Shown here: positions 39,216-48,396 of the stretch, piece by piece
How the letters are laid out: each line of letters starts with the position of its first letter
Position numbering within the stretch: the first letter of the stretch is position 1
Assembly (NCBI GenBank): GCA_963747965.1
Contig: CAVVGZ010000004.1
Location: 62,001-126,000, forward strand
Length of the DNA: 64,000 nt
Source of the DNA: CAVVGZ01 sp963747965
GTDB lineage: Bacteria > Chloroflexota > Anaerolineae > Anaerolineales > Anaerolineaceae
Reading direction: 5' to 3'
The notes under the pieces: generated by a model
What the model saw: the letters and a program-made list of their open reading frames with translations, nothing else
The model's database searches: none
What the model was told of the DNA's origin: nothing
Made by a program: the position numbers and the translations under genes

Positions 39216-41132
39216 CTATAAAACTGACCGGACCCGTTCTGCTATGGACGCCCCATCCAGTTTATGGAATTTCAGGACCTCTGGCGGGGTACCGCAAGCA
39301 GGATGGCCTTCCACCCCCATTTTTTCAAAAGTTCGGCCCCCGGCCATATCCAGTTGGATTATTCTATAAAGCAGAAAATCTCCCAGTCCCCCGGTTGGTG
39401 AATGGTCTTCGAGGAAGAATACATGTTTAATATCACCGATTATGCTTTGCAGCCACTGCTTATCCACCCGGTTCAGCCAGGGCATGCTGATTACTTTCAG
39501 GCCAATCCCTTCGGCTGCCAGCATTTCACTTGCCAGTAAGGCTTCGTGCAGAAATACTGGACCGTATCCAAACAGGAGAGCATCCTCTCCATCCGTGAGT
39601 GCACAACCAATACCATGCTTCAGGATGTAATCATCCGGCAACTGAATATGGCGCGGGGAAGGACCAATTGGTATCCGCAGCATACAATTATGTGGTGATT
39701 GGTTTACACAATATTCCATGACCTGCTTCATCTCAACGGCATTGCAAGGCTGCAGTATTTCAATATCCGGCAGAGATCCAAAAAGAGAAATATCCCGGAT
39801 GCTCTGGTGGGATTGCCCCGGACCAGCCGGAATCAGCCCCGCATAATGGCAGGCATAGATAATCTTTGTCTTTTCACAGGCATTGGTATAGATTTGCTCA
39901 TTGGCACGGGCAGCAAGGAAGGCGGCAAAAGTGTTCACAACCGGCAGCAATCCCTGCAATGCAAGGCCGCCAGCCATGGAAACCATATCCTGCTCTGCAA
40001 TTCCATTTTGAATAAACCGGTCCGGGAATGCTGCTTGAAAACCATTTAAACGGCAGTCAGCCGTTAAATCAGCATCAATTACAACCAGGTCTTTCCTTGA
40101 TCTGCCCAAATCTACCAGTGCCTCTCCGAATGCATTGGCAACGTATTCATGGGTAACCCCACTCGCTACCACCTTTGCCGGAGTAATATCCATCAGCTGC
40201 ATCAACCCCAGTCCAAATTGTTCTGCTCGCAGCTGGATGGATTGGATGAGTTCTTCATATCCCGCTCCAAATCTTTCATCATTTGGAGCTCCTGAGTGCC
40301 ACTGGTAAATTCCTTTTCCCAATTTCATGGCATGAGGATGTTCCATGAAAGAAATGCCTTTGCCTTTAATCGTATCGGCAATCAGCAGTTTGGGTTTGTC
40401 ATGGATGCCATTAAACTCTGTGAGAATCGTCTTCAAATCATTAAAATCATGGCCGTCGCAGCGAGCCACATGCCATCCGAATACCCTGAATTTCTCATCA
40501 AGATTTCTCAGGCGGCCGATATCCTCCACCAGTTTATCGGATTGGACTTTATTATGATCCACAATTACAGTCAAATTATGAATACCCTGATTAACAGCTG
40601 ATTGAAGCGCTTCATAATTTTGGCCTTCTTGCAGCTCACCATCTCCGGTCATAACAAACACATGTCCGCCATGACCCTGCAGAGTTTTTGAAAATGCTAT
40701 CCCTTTTCCCTTGGAAATTCCCATACCAAGCGAACCCGAATTTGCTTCCAGGCCTGGCAGGCTGATATCCGGGTGTCCGTATGTACCACCTAACCGTCTC
40801 AAATTAATAAATTTTTCCTCGGGAAGAATACCCAGGGCGTACAACACGGAATATAGACCCGGAACATCGTGTCCTTTGGAAGAGAAATACACATCCCGAT
40901 CCGGGCTGTCCACACCTACTTTAACCACATTCAACTCATGATAATAAAGCCAGCATACGATATCCATGGCACTGAAACTTGAGCCCAGATGTCCTGAACC
41001 AGCCCGTTTAACCGTTGATAGGGTGTTTAAACGGCACATATCAGCAATAAGCCTGATCTTATCCATCTCATTGATATTTGCACCTGCTGCACGCTGAATT
41101 TCAATTGCAGGAATAATATTGATTTTTACCAT
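39216..41132 (-). CDS. Transketolase-like thiamine diphosphate enzyme
   Basis: The 638-residue protein covers all three transketolase domains. The TPP-binding motif GDGELQEGQN begins at 163 with the partner Asn at about 186. SGHLGSS at 46-52, SSKGHD at 84-89, a central pyrimidine-binding domain with NGIAEQDMV, and a C-terminal domain follow. The spacing resembles the fused form of the two-subunit transketolases. An AAGGAG site precedes the ATG by eleven bases. It is surrounded by glycan genes, next to NeuA, so transfer of a two-carbon unit in making a branched or higher sugar is possible. It could also be an ordinary pentose-phosphate enzyme carried in the locus. There are no signs of damage. 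Confidence 0.85.
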   Translation of the reverse strand: MVKINIIPAIEIQRAAGANINEMDKIRLIADMCRLNTLSTVKRAGSGHLGSSFSAMDIVCWLYYHELNVVKVGVDSPDRDVYFSSKGHDVPGLYSVLYALGILPEEKFINLRRLGGTYGHPDISLPGLEANSGSLGMGISKGKGIAFSKTLQGHGGHVFVMTGDGELQEGQNYEALQSAVNQGIHNLTVIVDHNKVQSDKLVEDIGRLRNLDEKFRVFGWHVARCDGHDFNDLKTILTEFNGIHDKPKLLIADTIKGKGISFMEHPHAMKLGKGIYQWHSGAPNDERFGAGYEELIQSIQLRAEQFGLGLMQLMDITPAKVVASGVTHEYVANAFGEALVDLGRSRKDLVVIDADLTADCRLNGFQAAFPDRFIQNGIAEQDMVSMAGGLALQGLLPVVNTFAAFLAARANEQIYTNACEKTKIIYACHYAGLIPAGPGQSHQSIRDISLFGSLPDIEILQPCNAVEMKQVMEYCVNQSPHNCMLRIPIGPSPRHIQLPDDYILKHGIGCALTDGEDALLFGYGPVFLHEALLASEMLAAEGIGLKVISMPWLNRVDKQWLQSIIGDIKHVFFLEDHSPTGGLGDFLLYRIIQLDMAGGRTFEKMGVEGHPACGTPPEVLKFHKLDGASIAERVRSVL

Positions 41133-41179
41133 GAATAAAAATACTCCTTAGTTGAATGTTATACCGCAAGACTTTCGGA

Positions 41180-41972
41180 TCAAATTTTTTGAAATGGAAA
41201 GGGCGGAATGGGGATGGATGGTAATCTGGCTTGTTTTTCATCAATAAGATGGACAGCATATTCCCAATCATAGGGCTTGTTGACATCGAAACCTTCAAAG
41301 CCTTCTGTAAAGAATGGCACTCACCACATCACCAGCGATTGTCCTGCCCTCGAATACCACCCTCACCCAGGCAATTTCCAGGCTGGCATTTTGAACAAAT
41401 ACTTCCGGCAAGGCTGCATACTGGGTGCTGTGCCAGGGCAGTTCTTCCGGGGAGAGCGGCAGCAACGGCACCATCCGGTTCCCTCGCACCACCCACATCT
41501 TGCCGGGATGCTGCTGGCATTTTTCTACAGCCCTTAAGGAATCCACACCTTCTGCCTGTAAAAAAGCAGCCCAGGCCCGCTGGATAGTCTCTGGCAAACG
41601 GAATGGACTGGTTGGTCTGAGAATGCTGAAACAATCGAATTCTCTGCCGGTTTTTTTCAGGGTTTCCAAAGTGAATTCAATCCATTCAATATCGGGTGAC
41701 CTGTCACCCGCAATCTGCTCTGGACGTAAAAATGGGACCTCTGCGCCATAGTAGCGGGCAATTTCTGCATATTCCTCTGAATCTGTGGATACGATCACTG
41801 ACTCATAAACAGCCGATTGAAGCGCAGCCTGGATGGAATAAGCAATGACGGGATGACCGGCAAGCGGTTTGATATTTTTTCCGGGAACACGTTTTGATCC
41901 CGAACGGGCTGGGATTAATGCAACGATAGAAGGTGCTGTCTCATTCTTTTTCATGATCAATTTGAGGGCCAT
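41180..41972 (-). CDS. neuA: NeuA-type acylneuraminate cytidylyltransferase (frameshifted near C-terminus)
   Basis: The protein begins IVALIPARSGSKRVPGKNIKPL, the CTP-binding motif of CMP-nonulosonate synthetases, followed by VIVSTDSEEYA and LRPTSPFR. As given, the frame stops at 41295 soon after AGDVV. Removing the extra base at 41320 restores FFTEGFEGFDVNKPYDWEYA, the standard NeuA/PseF/LegF ending, with a stop at 41180 and a length divisible by three (about 263 residues). It pairs with the NeuB copy at 42131-43195. Which nonulosonate it activates is not known. The start could also be the ATG at 41954. Confidence 0.85.
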
Positions 41973-42021
41973 TAGCTTTTTTTTGGGCCATTATGCCCCC
42001 TTTCAGTTGGGGCAACATGCC

Positions 42022-42047
42022 TGAACGATTGTAAATCAAATCGTTCA
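42022..42047. repeat. Perfect 9-bp inverted repeat upstream of neuA
   Basis: TGAACGATT and AATCGTTCA form a perfect 9-base inverted repeat with an 8-base spacer. It lies about 50 bases upstream of the neuA start and is not followed by a T-run, so it looks more like an operator or RNA hairpin than a terminator. It has no recognised owner. Confidence 0.6.
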
Positions 42048-42074
42048 AATTATACCAGTTCGAGTAAAATTAAA

Positions 42075-42104
42075 AACAGAGGCGATATGCCTCTTGTTTT
42101 TTTT
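42075..42104 (-). terminator. Hairpin terminator downstream of neuB (probably bidirectional)
   Basis: GAGGC and GCCTC enclose a 5-base loop, extended by a CA/TG pairing with one bulge. Eight T residues lie on the plus-strand side and a T5 run on the minus-strand side. It sits 27 bases beyond the neuB stop (42131), separating the neuB transcript from neuA. Confidence 0.65.
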
Positions 42105-42130
42105 ACAGATTTTACAACCTGACAATATTA

Positions 42131-43195
42131 TCAGCGCTTTCCAATAACAAACCAGTCAAACATCAATATATCATCTTCCTTGATATCACGCAGCACGGTT
42201 GCCCCGATAATGCTATCCAAATAATAAGGCGGGATGCCCTCCACACCGGGAGATTTAATACAAATATCCGCCATAGTCAGTGATTGGCCGGATTTCACGT
42301 CTCTGGCAGCGACAAGTTTTTTTTGCATCTTTAGCATAGGTTTTTCCTCTTTTGGGAGTACATGCTTGATGCCATCCCCCATTGCCACACGCGCCCGTTT
42401 GAGGTCCCGTACCAGCCGCCGCAAGCCTGGTGCTTCCAGAGAAAACGCCTGGTCTGTTCCTTTCCAGGCTCTGTTTAAGGTGAAATGTTTCTCCACAATC
42501 CGTGCTCCTAAGGTATAAGCCACGGCAGCCATGGCTATCCCGCTCTGGTGATCGGATAGCCCAATAACAGTATCCTTAAATTGTTCCCGTAATGCAGGGA
42601 TGACCCGCAGGTTCATATCCTCAGGCTCAACAGGATAACCAGCCGTACATTGCAAAATTGCCAGCTGGGAATTTATGGGCATGATAGCGTCATAGGCTCG
42701 CTGTACATCTGTCATTGTACCCCCGCCGGTGCTCAGGATCATCGGTTTTTGCAGCCTGGCAATATGTATTAGCAAAGGGGTATTGGTCAGGTCAGCTGAT
42801 GCGATTTTAATCGCCGGCATATTTAAGTCAGCGAGGAAATCGGCGCTGTTGAAATCAAATGCAGTGGCAAACAATGTAATACCCAGCTGTTTTGCATAGG
42901 CGATTAATTCACTATACTCGGGGCGGCCAAATTCCAGGGCTTCGCGATGTAAACCATAAGTGGGTCCAAAACTGTTTTCATTTTCATAAGGGCTGTTGTA
43001 CATTGCCTTTGTGAACAATGACTTGTTATCCCGTTTCTGTAGTTTGACAGCATTAACCCCGCACAACATGGCTGTGCGGAACATCTCTTTGGCAGTCTCG
43101 ATATTCCCCTGGTGATTATGCCCGATTTCAGCAATCACATAACAGTCATTATCATCATTAATGGTGTACTGGTCGATGATTAATTCACGTGCCAT
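42131..43195 (-). CDS. neuB: NeuB-family nonulosonic acid synthase (copy 2)
   Basis: This intact 354-residue protein has VIAEIGHNHQGNIETAKEM near the N-terminus, KIASADLTN, STGGGTMTDVQRA, ILQCTAGYP, the LSDHQSG strand, IVEKHFTLNRAWKG and a C-terminal SAF domain from about residue 280. It would condense phosphoenolpyruvate with an N-acetyl hexose to give a nine-carbon acid. The ribosome-binding site GGAGGA lies seven bases before the ATG. The CMP transferase NeuA follows after a terminator. It differs clearly from copy 1 at 9008-10075 and probably uses a different substrate. Confidence 0.9.
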   Translation of the reverse strand: MARELIIDQYTINDDNDCYVIAEIGHNHQGNIETAKEMFRTAMLCGVNAVKLQKRDNKSLFTKAMYNSPYENENSFGPTYGLHREALEFGRPEYSELIAYAKQLGITLFATAFDFNSADFLADLNMPAIKIASADLTNTPLLIHIARLQKPMILSTGGGTMTDVQRAYDAIMPINSQLAILQCTAGYPVEPEDMNLRVIPALREQFKDTVIGLSDHQSGIAMAAVAYTLGARIVEKHFTLNRAWKGTDQAFSLEAPGLRRLVRDLKRARVAMGDGIKHVLPKEEKPMLKMQKKLVAARDVKSGQSLTMADICIKSPGVEGIPPYYLDSIIGATVLRDIKEDDILMFDWFVIGKR

Positions 43196-43249
43196 TCAAA
43201 ATTCCTCCAATATGGTGAGGCAATTATTATTTTTTTAATTATAACCGAA

Positions 43250-44635
43250 TTAGCCTGATGACAATTTTTCCTGAATTTGCCGTGGGGTCGCCCCTCTAGC
43301 AGCCAACTCCATGGCATGTACAAATAAATCCGAGACGTTTTTTCCCAAACCATTCGGTCTAAGAAAGGATTGGACAAAGTTAGCCCGGTTTACTGCTCTC
43401 AAATCATTTCCAGCCAGCAAATCTGCAATTATTTTGGATGAGGCATCGAATCCTTCGGCAACCTCCATGTAATCTGCATTTAAAAGGTGATAAAAATGGC
43501 CTCTCCCGGTCTGGGTCTGCCGGTAATGCTCAGTCAGGATCGTCACGCAAGGCTTGTCGACAATGGCAGCCTCGACCATTGCACTGGTATTCACTCCTGC
43601 GGCACACTCCGAATAGAACAGTGTGTTGAAGTAATTCTGTTGGGATGAAGGCATATCTGGAACATCCCCTCCCGGAGGCCAGATGACAACATTCGATTTA
43701 TCAAGGGAGCCCCAGTCAGAGCCTCCCAAGGGATGCGGTCGAACCAGGATGATCAGGTCAGCTGTTTCAGGATTTCCATGTAAACAATCGGCAAACTGGC
43801 TTACAAAAGCAGTTTCATCCCCGGTTATTGTCCTTGATGAGCATAAATAAACAATAAATTTCCTGACAGGGTCAATTCCCGCCTGCTCGCAAAATTCTCT
43901 CCGAGTTCGATCTGGCTGGCTGTCAAACCAGTAGTCAAATGTTGGAGAACCCGTCACAACAAGATTGTCAGCCGGTAGCTCATGGATTTCAATAGCTTCT
44001 TTCACAAGTTCGTTATTCCAGACAAAGGTTGCATCCGGCTGCACCAGGAATGTGCCCTTGGTTGTCAAATTATCCCAGCTGGCAATGGATATTATGGTTG
44101 GTATTTGCAGATTATTTGCAGCCTTGAGATAATCGGTTGATGGTACCCGGCTTGAGATATTCGTAAACGCAACCACAGCATCCGGTTTTTCCAGATTTAA
44201 CCATTCCGTAATCCTGGCATCTGCCGGGGCAAAATTTTCAATCCTCCGGAGAATTGACCCCACCAAGGTGCTGGCAAAGATTCTCTTCCCGATAGACGAA
44301 CGCGATAACGGGCGAAATACCTTTGGGAACTTCTCCCGCCGGCGGATTCCAATTTGTGGTGAGGGGTGGTTTGGTTTAAGGTAGATCCGGTAATGCCGCA
44401 TTTCCCGGGTGGTTTCCAGCAAGCTCTTCCACCTGTCAGAACGCATGAGTGCATTCCCTATTTTAATTTGCGGGAAATCAACCTGGACAGCCTTAACCGC
44501 ACGGTCGGAAAACTTCTGGGTCGGGTCATCCCCAAACAGGATATGGACATCGTGAGATGCAGCCATCAATTTCCTCACGATCTGGTCATAATGCCGGTAA
44601 AAACCGGCGTGGGGAGAGATAAATAAAAATTTCAT
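43250..44635 (-). CDS. GT-B-fold capsule-type transferase with SWDNLTTKG motif
   Basis: The protein of about 461 residues has an N-terminal lobe starting FLFISPHAGFYRHYDQIV, then ASWDNLTTKG, VVTGSPTFDYW, IILVRPHPLGG and TSAMVEAAIVDKP. The last element is the Ser/Thr-Glu loop that holds the nucleotide in this GT-B group (CDP-glycerol transferase-like). The ATG at 44635 lies seven bases after the stop of the upstream GT2 and is preferred to a longer frame from 44767. It is paralogous to the proteins at 46742-48088 and 3636-5099. The transferred group is unknown. Confidence 0.75.
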   Translation of the reverse strand: MKFLFISPHAGFYRHYDQIVRKLMAASHDVHILFGDDPTQKFSDRAVKAVQVDFPQIKIGNALMRSDRWKSLLETTREMRHYRIYLKPNHPSPQIGIRRREKFPKVFRPLSRSSIGKRIFASTLVGSILRRIENFAPADARITEWLNLEKPDAVVAFTNISSRVPSTDYLKAANNLQIPTIISIASWDNLTTKGTFLVQPDATFVWNNELVKEAIEIHELPADNLVVTGSPTFDYWFDSQPDRTRREFCEQAGIDPVRKFIVYLCSSRTITGDETAFVSQFADCLHGNPETADLIILVRPHPLGGSDWGSLDKSNVVIWPPGGDVPDMPSSQQNYFNTLFYSECAAGVNTSAMVEAAIVDKPCVTILTEHYRQTQTGRGHFYHLLNADYMEVAEGFDASSKIIADLLAGNDLRAVNRANFVQSFLRPNGLGKNVSDLFVHAMELAARGATPRQIQEKLSSG

Positions 44636-44642
44636 TTTTAAT

Positions 44643-45551
44643 TCAGTAATTTTCGGTGAATTGTTTTTTATATCTGATTTCGCGCACAATTCCCCGGGTG
44701 AGAAAGGATGCAAGTCCAACAGCAGCAAATGGCGAATAGAGCTTGCGGTGGAAGGGGACCAGATCACAACTCCAGATCATTTTCATCATAATCCCTACAA
44801 TGCTGAATCGTTTCAGATAGGAGCTCGACATTTTATCGGCTTTTTCGTGCGGGTAACGAATTTTATACTTGGGATGGCGCATTTTGACATACAGGGTTTC
44901 ATCGACATAACGAAACCTGGTAATCAAGGTCATTAATGTAACAAATAACCGGTCACTGAACAAGGTGTCCTCAAAATAGCGCATGGCAGACAGCAATAAC
45001 TCCCGCCGGTATAAACCATAAATGTAAACCGCATATTTCTTTCGCCCACGCCCAAGACCGGCGCTGCGGATCATCAGTTTAAAATGGGACATGTTATTTG
45101 GGTCGGCGATCCCATGATAGCGTACCTCGCCGAAATGGGTTTGATCCTCCAACACAAGTTCTGTGGCTGACATGGCAACCCCTGCCTGGGGGTACCGTTC
45201 CAGTTCCTCAACCATGCTGGACACAAATGCCGGTTTTCGGAGATCATCGTTTGCTGACCACATGAAATATTTTCCGCCGGACAAATCCATCAATCGCATC
45301 CAGTTTGCATACATCCCCAGGTTTTTTTCATTCCGGTAAAAACGGATGCGCTGATCTTGCCCGGCATAATCCTTGCAAATTTCCGGGGTTTGATCTGTTG
45401 ACGCATCATCACAAATAATCAGCTCAAAGTTCGGGTAGTCCTGTGCCAGCAGGGATTCAATGGAAAGACGGATTGTCTTTTCTCCGTTATAAGCCGGGAG
45501 GCCGATACTGACCAGAGGGTAATTGGTTCGATCTTTCAGGCCAGTGATCAT
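44643..45551 (-). CDS. Glycosyltransferase family 2
   Basis: The 302-residue protein has the GT-A motifs VSIGLPAYNGEKTI, ICDDASTDQTPEI and SANDDLRKP, where NDD is the DxD metal site. A basic C-terminus with a short hydrophobic stretch may attach it to the membrane. Its ATG overlaps the TGA of the upstream O-methyltransferase (ATGA), so translation is coupled. The acceptor and donor are unknown. Confidence 0.88.
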   Translation of the reverse strand: MITGLKDRTNYPLVSIGLPAYNGEKTIRLSIESLLAQDYPNFELIICDDASTDQTPEICKDYAGQDQRIRFYRNEKNLGMYANWMRLMDLSGGKYFMWSANDDLRKPAFVSSMVEELERYPQAGVAMSATELVLEDQTHFGEVRYHGIADPNNMSHFKLMIRSAGLGRGRKKYAVYIYGLYRRELLLSAMRYFEDTLFSDRLFVTLMTLITRFRYVDETLYVKMRHPKYKIRYPHEKADKMSSSYLKRFSIVGIMMKMIWSCDLVPFHRKLYSPFAAVGLASFLTRGIVREIRYKKQFTENY

Positions 45552-46707
45552 GGTTCCATTCCCTTACCCTTGTTTATTGGTTGCCTGCTTTTTTTCACTA
45601 TTTTTGGCGCCAATTTTCCAACCAGGTGACGATAACCTGGGGATGGAATTTCAGATGTTTTCCTGCCTTCAAACAGTTTTGTAACCCAATTTTTGGCCTT
45701 AACCTGGAAACCTGCCTTTGGTTGTGTTGTTTTTTCCAGCTGGGTATACGGCACACCCAATACCTGGATTTCTTCGAGCAAGTAATACTGCTCGAGAATA
45801 TCACTGAGGGTCTGGAGTTCGGAGTTATGCGGGTTAATATTCCGGTTGTGGCTGTAGATCATGGGGCAGTTGATTTTCGCCAGGGAACTGGCATAAATAT
45901 CCACCTGCCTTCTTGTCATTTCCTGAAATGAAACCATATTAATTCCCAGGTCAATGTGCATAGTACTGGTTAATAGGTTCATTGCATATGTCGGAAGAAA
46001 AATAAAATCATAGGAGCGAACATCGGCCGGGAGTTGTGAGGTACCATCCTCCCCAAAAATGAAGAATCGCCGTTCCGGAAAGAGGGTTTTTAAATAAATA
46101 ATTGAAAAAAGCAGTGTCTGGGGAAGATCAATAATGATATAGCTTGTATTTGGAAAAAGCGTCTTGAATTGATAGGCAAATCCTCCCCATCCGGCACCAA
46201 TTTCTAAAACCACTGGATTTTGGACAGCGTTTTTGCTCAAATAATATCCAGGACTCCACCAAGATCCATTGCTATTAAACTCTCATAAAATTTCAACGTA
46301 TCCAGGTTAATCAAGCTGCCGTCAATATCAAAGCCGAATCCACCAAGGGCTTTTGACTCTTCAATAAATAAATTCTTACGGTCTACTAATTGGAGCTGTC
46401 GGAATTTTCGGCGAAAGGGAGAACTGCGATGAGCATGATGACGGCGATAGGTGTAAGAATATAGCCCGGTAATATGGTAGCTGTGTTCTCTCAGTTTTTG
46501 GATAATTAATGGGGAGGCATCAAATAAGTATTCAAATCCTGCCAGTTCCTCACGCCAGTATTGGCTGACGCTGGTTTTAATATCCTTGCTTTCATTAAGC
46601 ATTGCCAGGATGATCTCCCGGGTATCCAGGTAGATACGATAGGAAACATTGTCCCTGGCTTTTTCAATTTTCTGGTTTAATAATTCACCATATCGATTCA
46701 TTATCAT
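45548..46707 (-). CDS. Putative sugar O-methyltransferase (frameshifted)
   Basis: A 5' part of 156 residues (46707-46237) and a 3' part of about 230 residues (46240-45548) belong together. Adding one base around 46241-46250 gives a continuous frame of about 386 residues, divisible by three. The joined protein has LEIGAGWGGFAYQFK as the SAM motif, IIDLPQTLLFS, and SFQEMTRRQVDIYA, as in the 'putative sugar O-methyltransferase' (NanM-like) family found in surface glycan loci. It probably methylates a hydroxyl of the glycan, which could act as a chain-end signal for the Wzt C-terminal domains. The two Wzt C-terminal domains make that plausible but it is inference. Confidence 0.75.
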
Positions 46708-46741
46708 CTTATTATTTTTTATTTATAGGAATGTCCAGGGA

Positions 46742-48088
46742 TTAGATAAGCTGTTCAACTGCAAGGGCAGATATTTTGCCTGCACTTGTTTCCAAACCAC
46801 AGGGACGGATAAAAGACCGGATAAAATTAAACCGGGCATCCTTCCGGAGATCTTCTCCATTATATAGGGAAAAAATAGCCTGTAAACAATCCTCAATCGT
46901 CGTCACCTCATCAAGGGCTTTTGCCTGAGAGAGATGCTTGAAATGTACTGCCTGCTCCTGGGTTTCCAGATACTTGTCAGCAACAAAGGCAATTCCTGGA
47001 ATATCATTGATAATTGCATCAATCATGCCTGATGTATTGATTCCGACAGTTGCCACGCTGTGTTTAAGAGTATTATAAAAATCCTGCAGGGTTGTTGTGG
47101 AATCGGGCAGCGAACCTTCTTTTGGCCAGACAACAATTTTATCGCTAATAACCGATTGATAAATTTCAGCGTTTGCCGGGTGCGGCCTTACCAGGATCTG
47201 CATTTCCTTCAAATCAGGAAGACTGCTTTTGGAGAGTGCTTCGCCCAGTTCAGCCACCAGCCAGGTTTCATCTTTAGCAATGTTTTTTGATGACCCCAGA
47301 TAAACAATATAAGGCATATCCGGATTCAATCCTACTTTACCGCAAAAATCCCGCCTGTTTAAAAGCAAGTCTTCAATTCCAAACCACTTGTCAAAAACAG
47401 GCGCCCCGGTGATAACAATTTTATCCCCTGGAACATGATGAACCTCTACAGCCTCCTGCAGGTGGGTCTGATTCCACGCCAAAAGCATGTCCGGAATGAT
47501 GTGGAACAATCCTTTTGTGGTAAGGTTGTCCCAACTTAATACAATTCCCACTGTCGGGATTCCCATTTTTTTGGCTGCCTTGAGGTATTCCACTTCCTCT
47601 GAAAAACGCAAATTTATTGGCGAGACAATCACCACATCCGGTGAAAGCATCGAGATGCTCCGCACGATTTTTCGGTCGGGTGGAACAATACCCTCAAACC
47701 AGGTAAAGAATATATCCATTCTTTCGCTGGCAATCCATTTATTTATTATCGGGAATTCATATATAAGGCGATATAACCAATACGGCTGGTATGAATACCA
47801 GCGGCGCGTATAATAATTGGATTGGTCTTTCCTTCTTAAGTAACTGGCATAGGACCTTAATTCACGTATAAAAAAAATAAACGGGCGCCAGAAATCATTA
47901 CGATAAACAAACTCGTACTTATTAAAATTGGGGATGGTTTCTATCCCGCTCTGGATTCCTGCTGTTGATTTACTCCATTTTTTATCATAAATGAAATGGA
48001 CGGTATGCCCCAGAAGACAAAGTTCGCGGATTATAGTTTCCTGATAGGAGAAATGATCACTCGACCGGAGTGCGTACAAAATCCTCAT
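46742..48088 (-). CDS. GT-B-fold capsule-type transferase with SWDNLTTKG motif
   Basis: The 448-residue protein starts RILYALRSSDHFSYQETII and contains SWDNLTTKGLFHIIPD, VITGAPVFDKWF, VYLGSSKN, ILVRPHPANAE and TSGMIDAIINDIP. The order of motifs matches the protein at 43250-44635, and the two are clear paralogues. A role in adding a sugar or polyol phosphate to a lipid-linked glycan is inferred from fold and position. It is the first gene of the minus-strand unit, divergent from the second exporter. Confidence 0.75.
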   Translation of the reverse strand: MRILYALRSSDHFSYQETIIRELCLLGHTVHFIYDKKWSKSTAGIQSGIETIPNFNKYEFVYRNDFWRPFIFFIRELRSYASYLRRKDQSNYYTRRWYSYQPYWLYRLIYEFPIINKWIASERMDIFFTWFEGIVPPDRKIVRSISMLSPDVVIVSPINLRFSEEVEYLKAAKKMGIPTVGIVLSWDNLTTKGLFHIIPDMLLAWNQTHLQEAVEVHHVPGDKIVITGAPVFDKWFGIEDLLLNRRDFCGKVGLNPDMPYIVYLGSSKNIAKDETWLVAELGEALSKSSLPDLKEMQILVRPHPANAEIYQSVISDKIVVWPKEGSLPDSTTTLQDFYNTLKHSVATVGINTSGMIDAIINDIPGIAFVADKYLETQEQAVHFKHLSQAKALDEVTTIEDCLQAIFSLYNGEDLRKDARFNFIRSFIRPCGLETSAGKISALAVEQLI

Positions 48089-48118
48089 TAAGATGGCAGC
48101 CCTTGCTGATACATGAGA

Positions 48119-48373
48119 TTATGTCTGGATCCATCCAAGCGCATGAATTGTAACATACAACCTTTTTTCAAAAAACTGGCGCTTCCCCGCCCCTATTGAG
48201 GATAAAATCCGTAAACAGAGTTTATCACCGGATTTGTTGTATAAACCCCATAGAATTGGGGTGAATAGCAGGGTATCAAATATTAAGAACATGGCAATGG
48301 GAAGTAATTTCTCTAAATCCAAAAGTGGCCTGATTGACAAATATTTTTTACTATGGGAAAATCCATCGTGCAT
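48119..48373 (-). CDS. Short hypothetical ORF, possible remnant of a truncated gene
   Basis: An 84-residue frame has one strong hydrophobic segment and a natural-looking end (RQFFEKRLYVTIHALGW). It begins only 24 bases from the divergent start of the second exporter permease, and that gene's likely promoter lies inside its 5' end. No family is recognised. It may be the C-terminal leftover of a gene cut by recombination at this divergent boundary, or chance coding in an intergenic region. Confidence 0.3.
   Translation of the reverse strand: MHDGFSHSKKYLSIRPLLDLEKLLPIAMFLIFDTLLFTPILWGLYNKSGDKLCLRILSSIGAGKRQFFEKRLYVTIHALGWIQT
48334..48362 (+). promoter_or_regulatory. Candidate promoter of the second ABC exporter
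   Basis: A perfect TTGACA (48334-48339) is followed after 17 bases by GAAAAT (48357-48362, four of six matches to TATAAT). Transcription would begin about 28 bases upstream of the TTG start at 48397, leaving room for the GAGGA ribosome-binding site. Confidence 0.55.
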
Positions 48374-48396
48374 AGTGAGATTATATTGAGGAAAAT

